Source: Desulfomicrobium sp. ZS1
GTDB taxonomy: Bacteria; Desulfobacterota; Desulfovibrionia; Desulfovibrionales; Desulfomicrobiaceae
Length of the DNA: 64,000 bases
Direction: 5' to 3'
Assembly (NCBI RefSeq): GCF_024204645.1
Contig: NZ_CP100351.1
Location: 620,001-684,000, forward strand
Part shown: piece by piece, positions 24,009 through 33,586 of the stretch
Numbering within the stretch: position 1 is the first letter of the stretch
How the letters are laid out: each line of letters begins with the position of its first letter
Program-made: the position numbers and the translations under genes
Notes under the pieces: model-generated
Databases searched by the model: none
Told to the model about the DNA's origin: nothing
The model's input: only the letters and a program-made list of their open reading frames with translations

Positions 24009-24944
24009 TCAGCTTGTCTTCTTACAGACTACGCTTTTCGCCCTGACACAATTCCGGCCTTCGTGTTTTGCCTGATAGAGCAGCTTGTCCGCTTGTTCCA
24101 GGAGAAAGGAGCGGTCGCACTGGGTGACGTCGTTGCAGGTCACCGCCCCAATAGACACGGTGAGGTAATCGGCGACCGAAGAATCCAGGTGTTCGATATG
24201 TAATTCCTTCAGAGCGCAGCGGATATTTTCTGCCAGGTGGAGACAACCCTGCTCTTTTGTGTCCGGAAGCAGGATAATGAATTCCTCCCCGCCGAAGCGG
24301 GCCAAAAAGTCGGCCGGACGGCCCAGAGAAGACTGAAGAACCCGGGCCACGGCCTTGAGACAGTCGTCGCCGGCCATGTGGCCGTAGAGGTCATTGTAGT
24401 TCTTGAAGTGGTCGATATCGATGAAAAGCAGGGACAGCGGTGATTTTGTACGCAGCGCCCTGTTCCATTCCTGGATGTATATTTCGTCAAACCGGCGCCG
24501 GTTGGGAATGTTGGTCAGTCCGTCGAGGGTGGACAGGTTTTCGAGCAGGTCACGATTTCTTTTGAGTTCCAGATGATTGCGTATCCGGGCGCGAATGATC
24601 GGAGGGCTGAAAGGCTTGCGGATATAGTCCACGGCTCCGAGCTCAAGTCCCTTGGCCTCTTCGCTGGTTTCCCATTTGGCGGTGAGAAAAACGACGGGGA
24701 TGTTGCGGGTCTTGTCGCTTTTTTTGAGTTCGGCGCAAACTTCAAAGCCGTCCAGGCCGGGCATGACGATGTCCATGAGGATGAGGTCCGGCTGTGGCTC
24801 TGCGTGAGCCATTTCCAAAGCCATTTCTCCCGTGGTGGCGTAGGTCAGGTTATGCTCATCTCCCAGGACGATTTGGAGGGCCCGGATGTTGACGGGTTCG
24901 TCATCAACGATCAATATCGTGTTTTTGCTCGGAAAAGGGGGCAC
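24009..24944 (-). CDS. Receiver-GGDEF diguanylate cyclase
   Basis: About 311 residues. An N-terminal receiver has phosphoacceptor D58 in LILMDIVMPG and the lysine in YIRKPF. A GGDEF domain follows with the catalytic signature GGEEF (about 218-222) and, five residues ahead, the inhibitory-site motif RPAD (RxxD). It should make cyclic di-GMP from two GTP, with phosphorylation-driven dimerisation and product feedback (family knowledge). GTG 24944 is preferred as the start because GGAGG lies 10 bases upstream; an ATG at 24983 has no ribosome site. The PilZ protein at 27653-27991 is a possible cyclic di-GMP receptor nearby. Confidence 0.9.
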   Translation of the reverse strand: MPPFPSKNTILIVDDEPVNIRALQIVLGDEHNLTYATTGEMALEMAHAEPQPDLILMDIVMPGLDGFEVCAELKKSDKTRNIPVVFLTAKWETSEEAKGLELGAVDYIRKPFSPPIIRARIRNHLELKRNRDLLENLSTLDGLTNIPNRRRFDEIYIQEWNRALRTKSPLSLLFIDIDHFKNYNDLYGHMAGDDCLKAVARVLQSSLGRPADFLARFGGEEFIILLPDTKEQGCLHLAENIRCALKELHIEHLDSSVADYLTVSIGAVTCNDVTQCDRSFLLEQADKLLYQAKHEGRNCVRAKSVVCKKTS

Positions 24945-25145
24945 GGTAATGGCTCCTCCGGGGTGCGAATGGTGAACGTTCATGAGCTTTGAGGACGCTA
25001 TTCTAGTCTACATGGGTTTCTAAACATCTTCAGCAGATCATGCAACCAAAGACCCTTGGCCACTGTGAAAATTATGTACGCCATGCTTGAAGTCGGAGGG
25101 TGCGCGGATTTTTCAAGGCTATCATATAAAACACTAGGATGCTAA

Positions 25146-25913
25146 ATGAATATTGATGGCGCGATGGTTTTTGAACAAAACAGAAAAATACAAATCTACC
25201 ATACGGACGCAACCGGCAGGATAACGCTTTCGGCTCTGTGCCGTTTTGCCCAGGAGAGTGCAGGAGGGCACGCCGAGCGGCTCGGGCTTGGCATGAAGCA
25301 GCTGGCTGCACAGAACACGGCGTGGGTGCTGCGCGAACAGGCCATGCATGTATCGCGGTATCCCGAACTTGGCGAAGTGCTGCGAATTTCGACGTGGCCT
25401 ACCCGGGCCGAAAGGATTCTCTGCCATCGCGATTACCGCATCTGTGATGAAAAAGGTCAGTTGGTCGCTCGGGGGACGAGTGCCTGGCTCGGGCTGGACC
25501 TTGCCACAAGGCACCCGCGCAAGGCCGATTCCTTTTTTTATTTGCCGGCCGAGCTAATGCCGGAGTCGGTCTTTGATCAGCCGCTTGCGGCACTGCAGGC
25601 ACCGCAGGATGATTGCTTCGCGGATATTCGCACTGTTCGCGCAAGCGACATGGATGGCCTCGGGCACATGAACAATTTGCGCTATCTTGACTGGATTGCG
25701 GACCATCTGGCCCTATTCGGCATGAAAACGCCTTTTAGCTGCGTGCGCATTCGTCACGCGCGGGAGGTCAGGGACGGGGAAAAGGTCGAGGTGCGGCATG
25801 CGGTGACAGACGAGGGCGCCGTGCTTCTGCAGATGCGCCACCGTGGGCATGCGAAGGAGGTCTGTCTTGCGCGTCTGGATTTGGGCTCAGCGAGGCACGC
25901 CGCGGGGGAATGA
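25146..25913 (+). CDS. Acyl-ACP thioesterase family protein
   Basis: A 255-residue double hot-dog protein of the acyl-ACP thioesterase type, which releases fatty acids from acyl carrier protein in the cytoplasm. The first half has FAQESAGGHAERLG and the motif VLREQAMHVSRYPELGEV...STWPT, as in plant and bacterial FatA/FatB-like enzymes. The second hot-dog has DMDGLGHMNNLRYLDW. The ATG at 25146 has AGGATGCTAA upstream. A 6-bp hairpin without T-tract (about 25919-25937) follows the gene. Hot-dog thioesterases acting on acyl-CoA are an alternative reading. Confidence 0.83.
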   Translation: MNIDGAMVFEQNRKIQIYHTDATGRITLSALCRFAQESAGGHAERLGLGMKQLAAQNTAWVLREQAMHVSRYPELGEVLRISTWPTRAERILCHRDYRICDEKGQLVARGTSAWLGLDLATRHPRKADSFFYLPAELMPESVFDQPLAALQAPQDDCFADIRTVRASDMDGLGHMNNLRYLDWIADHLALFGMKTPFSCVRIRHAREVRDGEKVEVRHAVTDEGAVLLQMRHRGHAKEVCLARLDLGSARHAAGE

Positions 25914-25991
25914 TCTACGGGCCGAAAAATGGCCCGGTGATGGCGGCAGGCTTTCGCGGGGCGGGTGCTTCGGAACTATCTCCTTGTCCGC

Positions 25992-27404
25992 CTATGGATT
26001 GAATGCGGGGGCCTGCTCCAGTTTTGCGGACTGCACGGGCTCTTCGAGCTGGGCTTTGTACGCGGCCACCACAGCCTTGAAGGCCGGCATTTCCTTGCTC
26101 GCAATGGGCTCGGCCGGCATGGTTTTGAGCTTCAAGGGGTTGATGAGCTTGCCGTTTTGCCTCATGCGGAAGTCAAGATGCGGGCCGGTGGCGTATCCGG
26201 TGCTGCCGACATAGCCGATGGTCGCGCCCTGCTTCACTTTCGCCCCTTTTTTGGAGACTTTGGCGAATTTGCTCATGTGATTGTAGATGGTCTCATAGCC
26301 GTTGCTGTGGATCACGCGTACGAATCGGCCCTGGGACTTGTTGGAGCCCACCTGCGCGATGATGCCGTCGGCGACCGTGCTGATCGGGGTTCCGGTGGGC
26401 GCGGCGTAATCGATGCCCTGGTGCGGACGTCGGTATTTCAGAATGGGGTGCATGCGGCTCATGGAGTAGCCAGAAGAGATGCGTGTGAAGGGCAGCGGTG
26501 ATTTGAGGAAGGCCTTGCGCAACGGGCGTCCTTTTTCGTCGTAATAGGCCGTGTTGCCTTTTTTATCCGTATATTGGTAGGCGTAGTAGGTCTGACCCTG
26601 GTTGGTGAAACTGGCCGCCGCGAGTTGTCCGTACCCGACGAATTTGCCTTCCCGGGATTTCTTTTCGATGATGACCTTGAACGAGTCTCCAGTGCGCAGA
26701 TCTCGCGTGAAGTCGACGTCATAGGCGAAAACATTGCCCAGCCGCAGGGCCAGTTCTTCATTTTCGCCGGCGGTGGTCACCGCTCCGAACAGGCTGCTCT
26801 CGACCACTCCCGATACGGTTTTGGTCTCCATTTCGTAGGGGATGGCTTCGCGCCGGAATTCATAGCCGGAATCGGTCAGGGAAACGACCAGGCGTTCGTT
26901 TGAATCGATCTCGTATTCCAGACCGATCAAGGCCTTGTTGGAATAGATCATGGTCCAGGGCTGGCCAGCCCTGAGATTGTCCAGGGGATAGAAATCTTTG
27001 CTTTCGTTGCACAGGGAATAGATCTCTGGAAGTCCAAGGTGGCCTCCCAGAAGCGTCGAAGGCGTATCTCCGCTTTTTATAGTGTCGCTCATGCGGGTGA
27101 TTTCAGGTTCCCGCAGGGCGTACGCTTCGGGCAGTTCCTGGTCTTCCTGTTGCGGGTCTGCAAACTCCCCGTCGTCTTTGATATCTTCGTATTGGTATTC
27201 GTGCCGGGTGGTTATGCCTTGAACGCTCCAGTCGATGCTGGACTGGGTTTCATTTGGCGCGAGGAAGTTGAAGAAAATGGCGGCCCCGATGAGCGTCACC
27301 CCCAGGAGGGCGAAGAAAGGCATGGTCAGCCGAGAAGACACGGGTTTGCGCTTCAGGGACAGGTTGGCCGGTCGGCGAATTTTATGTCGATTCTTTTTTG
27401 TCAT
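25992..27404 (-). CDS. M23 family metallopeptidase, membrane-anchored
   Basis: A 470-residue envelope peptidase. A basic N-terminus is followed by one membrane helix (about 28-48) and an acidic linker. A central region begins with SDTIKSGDTPSTLL, a LysM/OapA-like segment, and continues as the usual linker domain of this type. The C-terminal M23 domain has zinc-site motifs MHPILKYRRPHQGIDYAAPTG and GPHLDFRM. Such proteins cut peptide cross-links in peptidoglycan during growth or division. An alanine-rich tail of about 45 residues is specific to this copy. The next minus-strand neighbour, PilZ, lies 248 bases upstream; nothing was recognised in that gap. Confidence 0.9.
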   Translation of the reverse strand: MTKKNRHKIRRPANLSLKRKPVSSRLTMPFFALLGVTLIGAAIFFNFLAPNETQSSIDWSVQGITTRHEYQYEDIKDDGEFADPQQEDQELPEAYALREPEITRMSDTIKSGDTPSTLLGGHLGLPEIYSLCNESKDFYPLDNLRAGQPWTMIYSNKALIGLEYEIDSNERLVVSLTDSGYEFRREAIPYEMETKTVSGVVESSLFGAVTTAGENEELALRLGNVFAYDVDFTRDLRTGDSFKVIIEKKSREGKFVGYGQLAAASFTNQGQTYYAYQYTDKKGNTAYYDEKGRPLRKAFLKSPLPFTRISSGYSMSRMHPILKYRRPHQGIDYAAPTGTPISTVADGIIAQVGSNKSQGRFVRVIHSNGYETIYNHMSKFAKVSKKGAKVKQGATIGYVGSTGYATGPHLDFRMRQNGKLINPLKLKTMPAEPIASKEMPAFKAVVAAYKAQLEEPVQSAKLEQAPAFNP

Positions 27405-27652
27405 ACGTCCGTAGGCTTTTTTGGCGATGGCCCGGATGATGCTTTGGTCGGCGGTGTATGGTCACGCCCGGGCTTTGCGTTGAATTAGTCGTGCCCTCAT
27501 AGCTGTGTAAGACTTCAAGCTCAAGTACTTGTTTCTCAGGTGGGCAGGTGCTCGGAAATTTGTCGATGTTCCGGCCTGGGGGGCGCGGTCTTGGCGAAAG
27601 AATCCTTCATACGCGGCTCCAAGAGTCGTTCCGGCTGTCGTGTCCACGTGTG

Positions 27653-27991
27653 TTAGCGGAGTGTTTCGCAGCTGGGAGCTTCCTCGCTTACGCCGCCGAG
27701 CATCTCGACGCCCACTGCAAAATAGCCGGACAGCTGTTCGGGCCGGGGCGAGCACCACCGTACCTTTCCTACGCGTCTGCCAAGTCCTGTCAGCGCGTTC
27801 TCCATGGTCTTTCCCCGTACGTCGATCTTGACGTATTGCCCCTTGCCAAGCGGCATGTCCGTTTCAAGCAGAAGCCCGTTATAGCTGTAGTTGAGAACAC
27901 GTGAGGATTGCTTTCGGGCGCTGTCGGCGCCGGGGTGCATCTCGCAAAGTTCCAGACAGAGGACTCGTGGCCATTTTCTTTTTTCAAACAT
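27653..27991 (-). CDS. PilZ-domain protein
   Basis: A 112-residue protein covering a single PilZ domain. KRKWPRV near the N-terminus stands at the place of the RxxxR cyclic di-GMP contact, and NYSYNGLLLET fits the (D/N)xSxxG motif. It likely binds cyclic di-GMP and acts on another protein. The start is set at ATG 27991, with AGGAG 6 bases upstream; an in-frame GTG at 28006 is less suitable. The first motif is imperfect, so binding is not certain. Confidence 0.8.
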   Translation of the reverse strand: MFEKRKWPRVLCLELCEMHPGADSARKQSSRVLNYSYNGLLLETDMPLGKGQYVKIDVRGKTMENALTGLGRRVGKVRWCSPRPEQLSGYFAVGVEMLGGVSEEAPSCETLR

Positions 27992-28116
27992 TGTCTGCTC
28001 CTGCACCGCCCGTGTGGAGGGTGGAAAAAAGTCCGGGAGACGAGTTTCTGATAAACCTTATGAGAGCAAAAGGGCAATTGGAAAAAATAAGAAAAAAAGA
28101 ACCACGGTGGCTGCGT

Positions 28117-28701
28117 TTATCTCGCTTTGAGTCCGTAAATGACAAATTCGACGATATCGTCGAACAGACCATCATCCCCGTAGGGGGTCAGCAGACCGTG
28201 CCTGATGCCGCCGACCAGGTTGCAGAAAACGACAACCGAGGTTTTGTGAGGGTCGAGACTGCGGATGCTGCCGTCGTGCACCCCGCGCTCGACGCATTCT
28301 TCCAGGATGTCGTAAAGTTCCGAGAATTTGCGGATCATCACATCCTTGTCTTCGACGGTCTTCAGATCGCTGAATGGAGAGCAGCGCACCAAAACCATGA
28401 AATCCTGGCGTGGATTGCGGGCAAAATCAAAATAGGTTTTGGCGAAGAGCCGGACCGCTTCAAGGCCATTGGGAACGCCTTGCAGGTTGGTGCGCATGGT
28501 CTGTACGAGTTCGTGGACGACATCGAGGCCGGCTGTGAGGAAGAGTTTTTCCTTGTTGCCGAAGTGGTGGGTTAGAAGTCCAAGAGCCACGCCGGCCCGT
28601 TCTGAGATTTTCTTGAACGTCGTTTCCGAATAACCGTGTTCGCTGAACAGTTCTTTGGCAGCCTTGAGCAGCAGTTCTTTTTTGGTCGGTCCCGTGGCCA
28701 T
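28117..28701 (-). CDS. TetR/AcrR family transcriptional regulator
   Basis: A 194-residue regulator. Residues 6-55 contain the TetR helix-turn-helix (AAKELFSEHGYSETTFKKIS...GLLTHHFGNKEKLF). The remainder is a helical ligand-binding domain. It probably represses its own promoter: a -35 TTGACA and an imperfect inverted repeat over the -10 lie 114-154 bases upstream. The divergent gene at 28938 could be a second target. The ligand is unknown. The ribosome site before ATG 28701 is weak. Confidence 0.9.
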   Translation of the reverse strand: MATGPTKKELLLKAAKELFSEHGYSETTFKKISERAGVALGLLTHHFGNKEKLFLTAGLDVVHELVQTMRTNLQGVPNGLEAVRLFAKTYFDFARNPRQDFMVLVRCSPFSDLKTVEDKDVMIRKFSELYDILEECVERGVHDGSIRSLDPHKTSVVVFCNLVGGIRHGLLTPYGDDGLFDDIVEFVIYGLKAR

Positions 28702-28814
28702 GTTGATTTTTCTCGTGCGTCTGTTGGTGGATAGCGAAAAAGGGGTTCCAAAATTTCAAAAAAATGTCCGCCCGGCGGACACGAGAATGCGAAAAAACAA
28801 GCTAACTCTTTAAA

Positions 28815-28855
28815 TTGAATACCCAATCAATATGCAACGTCTTGTTTTTTGTCAA
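28815..28855 (-). promoter_or_regulatory. TetR-gene promoter with overlapping operator-like inverted repeat
   Basis: TTGACA (28850-28855) and TATTGA (28827-28832) are spaced by 17 bases on the minus strand. The inverted repeat TTGAATA (28815-28821) / TATGCAA (28831-28837), matching at 6 of 7 positions, covers the -10 element, as expected of a TetR-type autoregulatory operator. Confidence 0.5.
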
Positions 28856-28937
28856 CGCAGCCCGGGATTTCGCATAAATTGACAAACAACGCTCTGATCT
28901 TGAATAAGAAACGTCCACTGTCGGCAAGGAGCAATGA

Positions 28938-29516
28938 ATGAATGCCTTGAAATACTGGTCCGGATACATGCTTTCAGCCCTGCGTGCCCGTGTTTACGGG
29001 CTGCGGCCGGGCAAAAGGCCCTTGGTCAAAAATGACCGGGTTCGCAACAGCCCCCTCTATGACGATGTCTGTGCCTGGCAAAAGACTCAGATGGAGTCCA
29101 TGACGTTTGAAAATGACCGCCCGACCAAAGAGGTCAAGGGTACGGTGGACCTGCCGCTCATGCGCCGCATCCATCGGCGTACCCTGCTTGAGATCCGGCA
29201 CGAACTGGGAGATCTCTGGCGTCCTTCGTCGGTGACCATGAACGAGGGGCGGGGGATCAGCCTGGATCAGTCCATAGCCATCATGCACAGACTGCGTGAC
29301 GCAGGGTTTCCCGACGACTCCCTGGGCGTGGTTTCGGTCGAGTTCGCGGGCAGAAGGCACTCCTTCGCCATTGTCCAGGATCGTGCAGATGATTTCTGGA
29401 TGCTCGACAATGGAAAATTTTCCTACTGTCCGGTACGTGGAAGCGTTTTTCTGTCCGTACGCAAGGATGTGCATGTGCTTATCGGGTTCAATTTCTTTGA
29501 TGTTTGGAATTATTGA
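28938..29516 (+). CDS. Transglutaminase-like (BTLCP-type) protein, catalytic cysteine apparently replaced
   Basis: A 192-residue protein. Residues 94-160 resemble the core of bacterial transglutaminase-like cysteine proteinases. WRPSS is followed by GRGISLDQS at about 104-112, and then by a leucine/arginine-rich helix. A strand with H141 (RRHSFAIV) and D157-N158 in WMLDNGK completes the triad-like pattern. At the place where the family has GDCEDY, this protein has GISLDQ, so the catalytic cysteine reads as Ser108. It may be an inactive or binding-only member. The ATG at 28938 has AAGGAG upstream. Divergent from the TetR gene. The family call is inference from motif spacing. Confidence 0.5.
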   Translation: MNALKYWSGYMLSALRARVYGLRPGKRPLVKNDRVRNSPLYDDVCAWQKTQMESMTFENDRPTKEVKGTVDLPLMRRIHRRTLLEIRHELGDLWRPSSVTMNEGRGISLDQSIAIMHRLRDAGFPDDSLGVVSVEFAGRRHSFAIVQDRADDFWMLDNGKFSYCPVRGSVFLSVRKDVHVLIGFNFFDVWNY

Positions 29517-29551
29517 TTCGGCACTGCAATATGCCGGAAAGGAGAGATAAA

Positions 29552-29902
29552 ATGAAAATCATGCCTACAGCGGCCGCGGAGGCCGTGCATTTTGATTCCG
29601 ATGTCGCCAGAGGGGTGACGGGCAGGGTTGTTATCGGCCGCATCGACGGAGCAAACAATTTTTGCATGCGCCGCTTTGATCTTGCGCCGGGCGGACACAC
29701 GCCGCGTCACGCTCATGCCTGGGAGCACGAGATTTTTTTTCACGCAGGCGAAGGAGAGGTCTTATCTGCCGGCGAATGGATCCGTGTCGCTGGGGGAGAT
29801 GCGGTCTTTGTCCCCGGGGACGAGGAGCATCAAATCCGCAACGCTGGAGACTGCGCGCTGACATTCATTTGTCTGGTACCCGCCGGAGCTCCTGAAATAT
29901 AA
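29552..29902 (+). CDS. Single-domain cupin protein
   Basis: A 116-residue beta-barrel protein. Cupin motif 1 is visible in GGHTPRHAHAWEHEIFFHAG (two histidines and a glutamate as metal ligands), and motif 2 in PGDEEHQIRN. Most of the chain is the barrel itself. Such small cupins bind a metal and may be enzymes or sugar-binding proteins; the role here is unknown. ATG 29552 has GGAGAGATAAA upstream. The CDF transporter begins 10 bases after it, so the two are probably cotranscribed, which hints at metal handling (inference). Confidence 0.82.
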   Translation: MKIMPTAAAEAVHFDSDVARGVTGRVVIGRIDGANNFCMRRFDLAPGGHTPRHAHAWEHEIFFHAGEGEVLSAGEWIRVAGGDAVFVPGDEEHQIRNAGDCALTFICLVPAGAPEI

Positions 29903-29912
29903 GAGGTCCGCG

Positions 29913-30854
29913 ATGTTGGCCCATGCCCGGAAATATGCCTATCTCTCCATAGGCGCTTCTCTTTTGACCATGGCCCTCAAATTCGGGGCGTTTTTCCTGA
30001 CCGGGTCGGTGGGGCTTTTTTCCGACGCCGTGGAGTCCGTGGTCAACCTGACCGCCGGGCTCATCGCGCTCATGGCCATTATTCTTGCGTACCGTCCTGC
30101 GGACCAGAGCCATGCCTACGGGCACGGCAAGGTCGAGTATTTTTCCAGCGGGATGGAAGGCATCTTGATCTGTATCGCGGCTCTGGGTATCGCCTACGCC
30201 TCGGTGCAGCGCTTTTTGCATCCGCAGGAGCTGCATTTTTTGGGGACCGGCATTGTCGTGGCCACGTTGGCCGGAGCCGTCAACTTCGCAGTGGCCAGGA
30301 TAATGCTCCGGGCCGCCCGTGAATATGACAGCATCGTGCTGGAGGCCGACGCGAAACATCTGCTGACCGACGTATGGACCTCGGCCGGGCTGGTGTCCGC
30401 GCTTGTGATCATGCATTTCGCGCCGCCTTCCTGGCAGATACTTGATCCGATCCTGGGTCTCATCATGTCCGTCAACATCATTTGGACCGGCGTGGGTCTG
30501 GTTCGTCGCTCTGCCGCAGGGCTTATGGACGAGGGGCTGCCGATGGATGAAATTTTTTTGATCACGGATGCCATAAAACGCATCGGGGGGAAGGAGGCGG
30601 GCTTTCACGCCCTGCGCACGCGCAAGTCCGGGTCCGTCAGGTTTGTGGATTTTCACCTGCTCGTGCCCGGGTCCATGTCGGTGCAGGAGTCGCATGATCT
30701 GTGCTGCGACATCGAGGAATCCATAAAGGCCGGCTTGCCGGGGAGTCAGACCACCATCCACGTGGAGCCTCGCGAGGATCATGCCTCGTTTGACGGCTGG
30801 AAAGTGGGTGGGCTCTGCGACAGGTCCGCCTGCCAAAAGGGCAGGCAGAGTTGA
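29913..30854 (+). CDS. Cation diffusion facilitator (CDF) family metal transporter
   Basis: A 313-residue inner-membrane transporter of the CDF family, which exports divalent metals (zinc, iron, manganese, cobalt) against protons. Membrane metal-site positions appear in SDAVESVVN (helix 2) and AKHLLTDVWTS (helix 5). HAYGHGKVEYFSS between helices 2 and 3 is the family signature. A cytoplasmic domain follows from about residue 205 and has the histidine-bearing strands FVDFHLLVP and TIHVEP. The metal cannot be deduced. It sits between the cupin and the small lipoprotein. Confidence 0.92.
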   Translation: MLAHARKYAYLSIGASLLTMALKFGAFFLTGSVGLFSDAVESVVNLTAGLIALMAIILAYRPADQSHAYGHGKVEYFSSGMEGILICIAALGIAYASVQRFLHPQELHFLGTGIVVATLAGAVNFAVARIMLRAAREYDSIVLEADAKHLLTDVWTSAGLVSALVIMHFAPPSWQILDPILGLIMSVNIIWTGVGLVRRSAAGLMDEGLPMDEIFLITDAIKRIGGKEAGFHALRTRKSGSVRFVDFHLLVPGSMSVQESHDLCCDIEESIKAGLPGSQTTIHVEPREDHASFDGWKVGGLCDRSACQKGRQS

Positions 30855-30910
30855 ACGAAGCGCGTGGCGGGGCGTTGCATCCGCGGAGCGCATCTGCATA
30901 GGAGGTTTGC

Positions 30911-31063
30911 ATGTGGAGGAAATGGGTGGTGCTGGTCTGCCTGGCGGTCTTTTTGGGGGTAGGTTGTTCGACCGTGGGTGAAGTGACCGGCAAAACGGTC
31001 AAGGGCGTGGAGAACGCGGCGGATGATTTCAAGGATGGATACCGCAGGGGCAAAAGCGAGTAG
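30911..31063 (+). CDS. Small entericidin-like lipoprotein
   Basis: A 50-residue protein. A signal sequence (MWRKWVVLVCLAVFLGVG) ends in the lipobox LGVGC, with the acylated cysteine at position 19. The mature part is about 32 polar residues (STVGEVTGKTVKGVENAADD...), a pattern like the EcnA/EcnB and related small lipoproteins. AGGAGGTTTGC lies directly ahead of ATG 30911. It follows the CDF gene by 56 bases. Function unknown. The next 263 bases (31064-31326) hold a short hairpin at about 31200-31215 and a promoter-like TTGCCA/TATATT pair near 31260-31286. Confidence 0.7.
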   Translation: MWRKWVVLVCLAVFLGVGCSTVGEVTGKTVKGVENAADDFKDGYRRGKSE

Positions 31064-31326
31064 AGGCCTTGTGGCGTGCGCCGGTTTCAGGCGAAGCAAC
31101 GCGCACGGGGGCTGAATGAGGGGGCTTATTTGTCATTTTTGACGAATGATTTAAGCATGTTGATTCGTTTTGCGGACATGTCGTAAATCTTGTGATATTC
31201 GCCTCGGAGCGAGGCCGGTTTCGTCCTGGCATTCATTTGGCCGGGACGCGGCAAAGAGTTTGCCAAATTGGGGAGAGCCGTATATTTTTATGCTCCTTTA
31301 TTGGAGACCATTTTCTGGAGGGAAGA

Positions 31327-31827
31327 ATGAGCAATCCGGTGGTCCTGGTGGATACGACCAAAGGAGAATTTCTGGTTGAACTGTTCGCGGATAAGGCGCC
31401 GCTGACTGTGGCCAATTTTTTGCGTTATGTGGATGATGATTTCTATGTAGGCACCCTGTTTCACAGGGTTGTGAAAGGATTCATGATTCAGGGTGGCGGA
31501 CTCGACAACATGATGCGCGAAAAGCCCACCCGGCCGCCTGTCGCCAATGAGGCCGCAAATGGCCTCGAAAATCTCGAAGGCACCGTGGCCATGGCTCGCA
31601 CCGCCGACCCGCACAGCGCCTGCGCCCAGTTTTTTGTCAACACGGTCGACAACCCGGACCTTGATCACAAGGGCGAGGATGAGTTCGGCTATTGCGTTTT
31701 CGGTCAGGTCATTGACGGGATGGATGTGGTCAAGAAAATTGAAAAAGTCCGGGTCAAACCCCAGGGCGATCACGAACACGCACCCGCCGATCAGGTGTCC
31801 ATTAACTCCATTACCCGTTTTGAATGA
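31327..31827 (+). CDS. Peptidyl-prolyl cis-trans isomerase, cyclophilin type
   Basis: A 166-residue cyclophilin without a signal peptide, so cytoplasmic. Active-site stretches are clear: FHRVVKGFMIQGG, MARTADPHSACAQFF and FGQVIDGMDVV. It speeds proline isomerisation during protein folding. Length is normal for bacterial PpiB. ATG 31327 has GGAGGGAAGA upstream, and the longer in-frame extension has no ribosome site. It precedes the S1-domain gene by 29 bases, possibly as one operon. Confidence 0.93.
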   Translation: MSNPVVLVDTTKGEFLVELFADKAPLTVANFLRYVDDDFYVGTLFHRVVKGFMIQGGGLDNMMREKPTRPPVANEAANGLENLEGTVAMARTADPHSACAQFFVNTVDNPDLDHKGEDEFGYCVFGQVIDGMDVVKKIEKVRVKPQGDHEHAPADQVSINSITRFE

Positions 31828-31856
31828 CGGTTTACGGTGAAGTAAGGTAGTCAATC

Positions 31857-33275
<1,419 letters not shown>

Positions 33276-33281
33276 ACTTTT

Positions 33282-33310
33282 TTGCGAGAGCAGATTCGTT
33301 CACTTTAAAT
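33282..33310 (+). promoter_or_regulatory. Promoter-like sequence for the rubredoxin gene
   Basis: TTGCGA (33282-33287) and TTAAAT (33305-33310) are spaced by 17 bases and end 15 bases ahead of the rubredoxin start. A leader this short is plausible but tight. Confidence 0.35.
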
Positions 33311-33325
33311 ACAATGGAGGCTCCT

Positions 33326-33490
33326 ATGGCCATGGAACGATGGGAATGCCCGTGCGGCTATGTGTATGATCCGGCGGAAGGCGATGCGGAAAACAACATT
33401 CCTGCCGGGACCGCTTTCGAGGATCTGCCCGAAGATTGGGTCTGCCCCAAGTGCGGCGCGGAAAAAGAGTTTTTCGACAAGATGGATTGA
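33326..33490 (+). CDS. Rubredoxin with shortened first metal knuckle (CxC)
   Basis: A 54-residue redox protein that holds one iron by four cysteines. The second knuckle is standard ([13 protein letters not shown]), and the PAEGD and EDLPEDW stretches are typical. The first knuckle reads ECPCGYVYD, which is CxC and not CxxC: one residue between the cysteines is missing. Iron binding with this geometry needs testing. Rubredoxins carry electrons in the cytoplasm of anaerobes, for example to oxygen-reducing and superoxide-reducing enzymes. ATG 33326 has AATGGAGG five bases upstream; ATG 33332 is an alternative. Confidence 0.9.
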   Translation: MAMERWECPCGYVYDPAEGDAENNIPAGTAFEDLPEDWVCPKCGAEKEFFDKMD

Positions 33491-33586
33491 TGCCGGATTG
33501 TCCTCGGTTTCGTGGGGAGCAGGAAGTGATTCCGCTCCCTTTTTTTCGTTTCCGGGCGGTTGTCCGGGTTGCAAAGGGAGGCTGCG

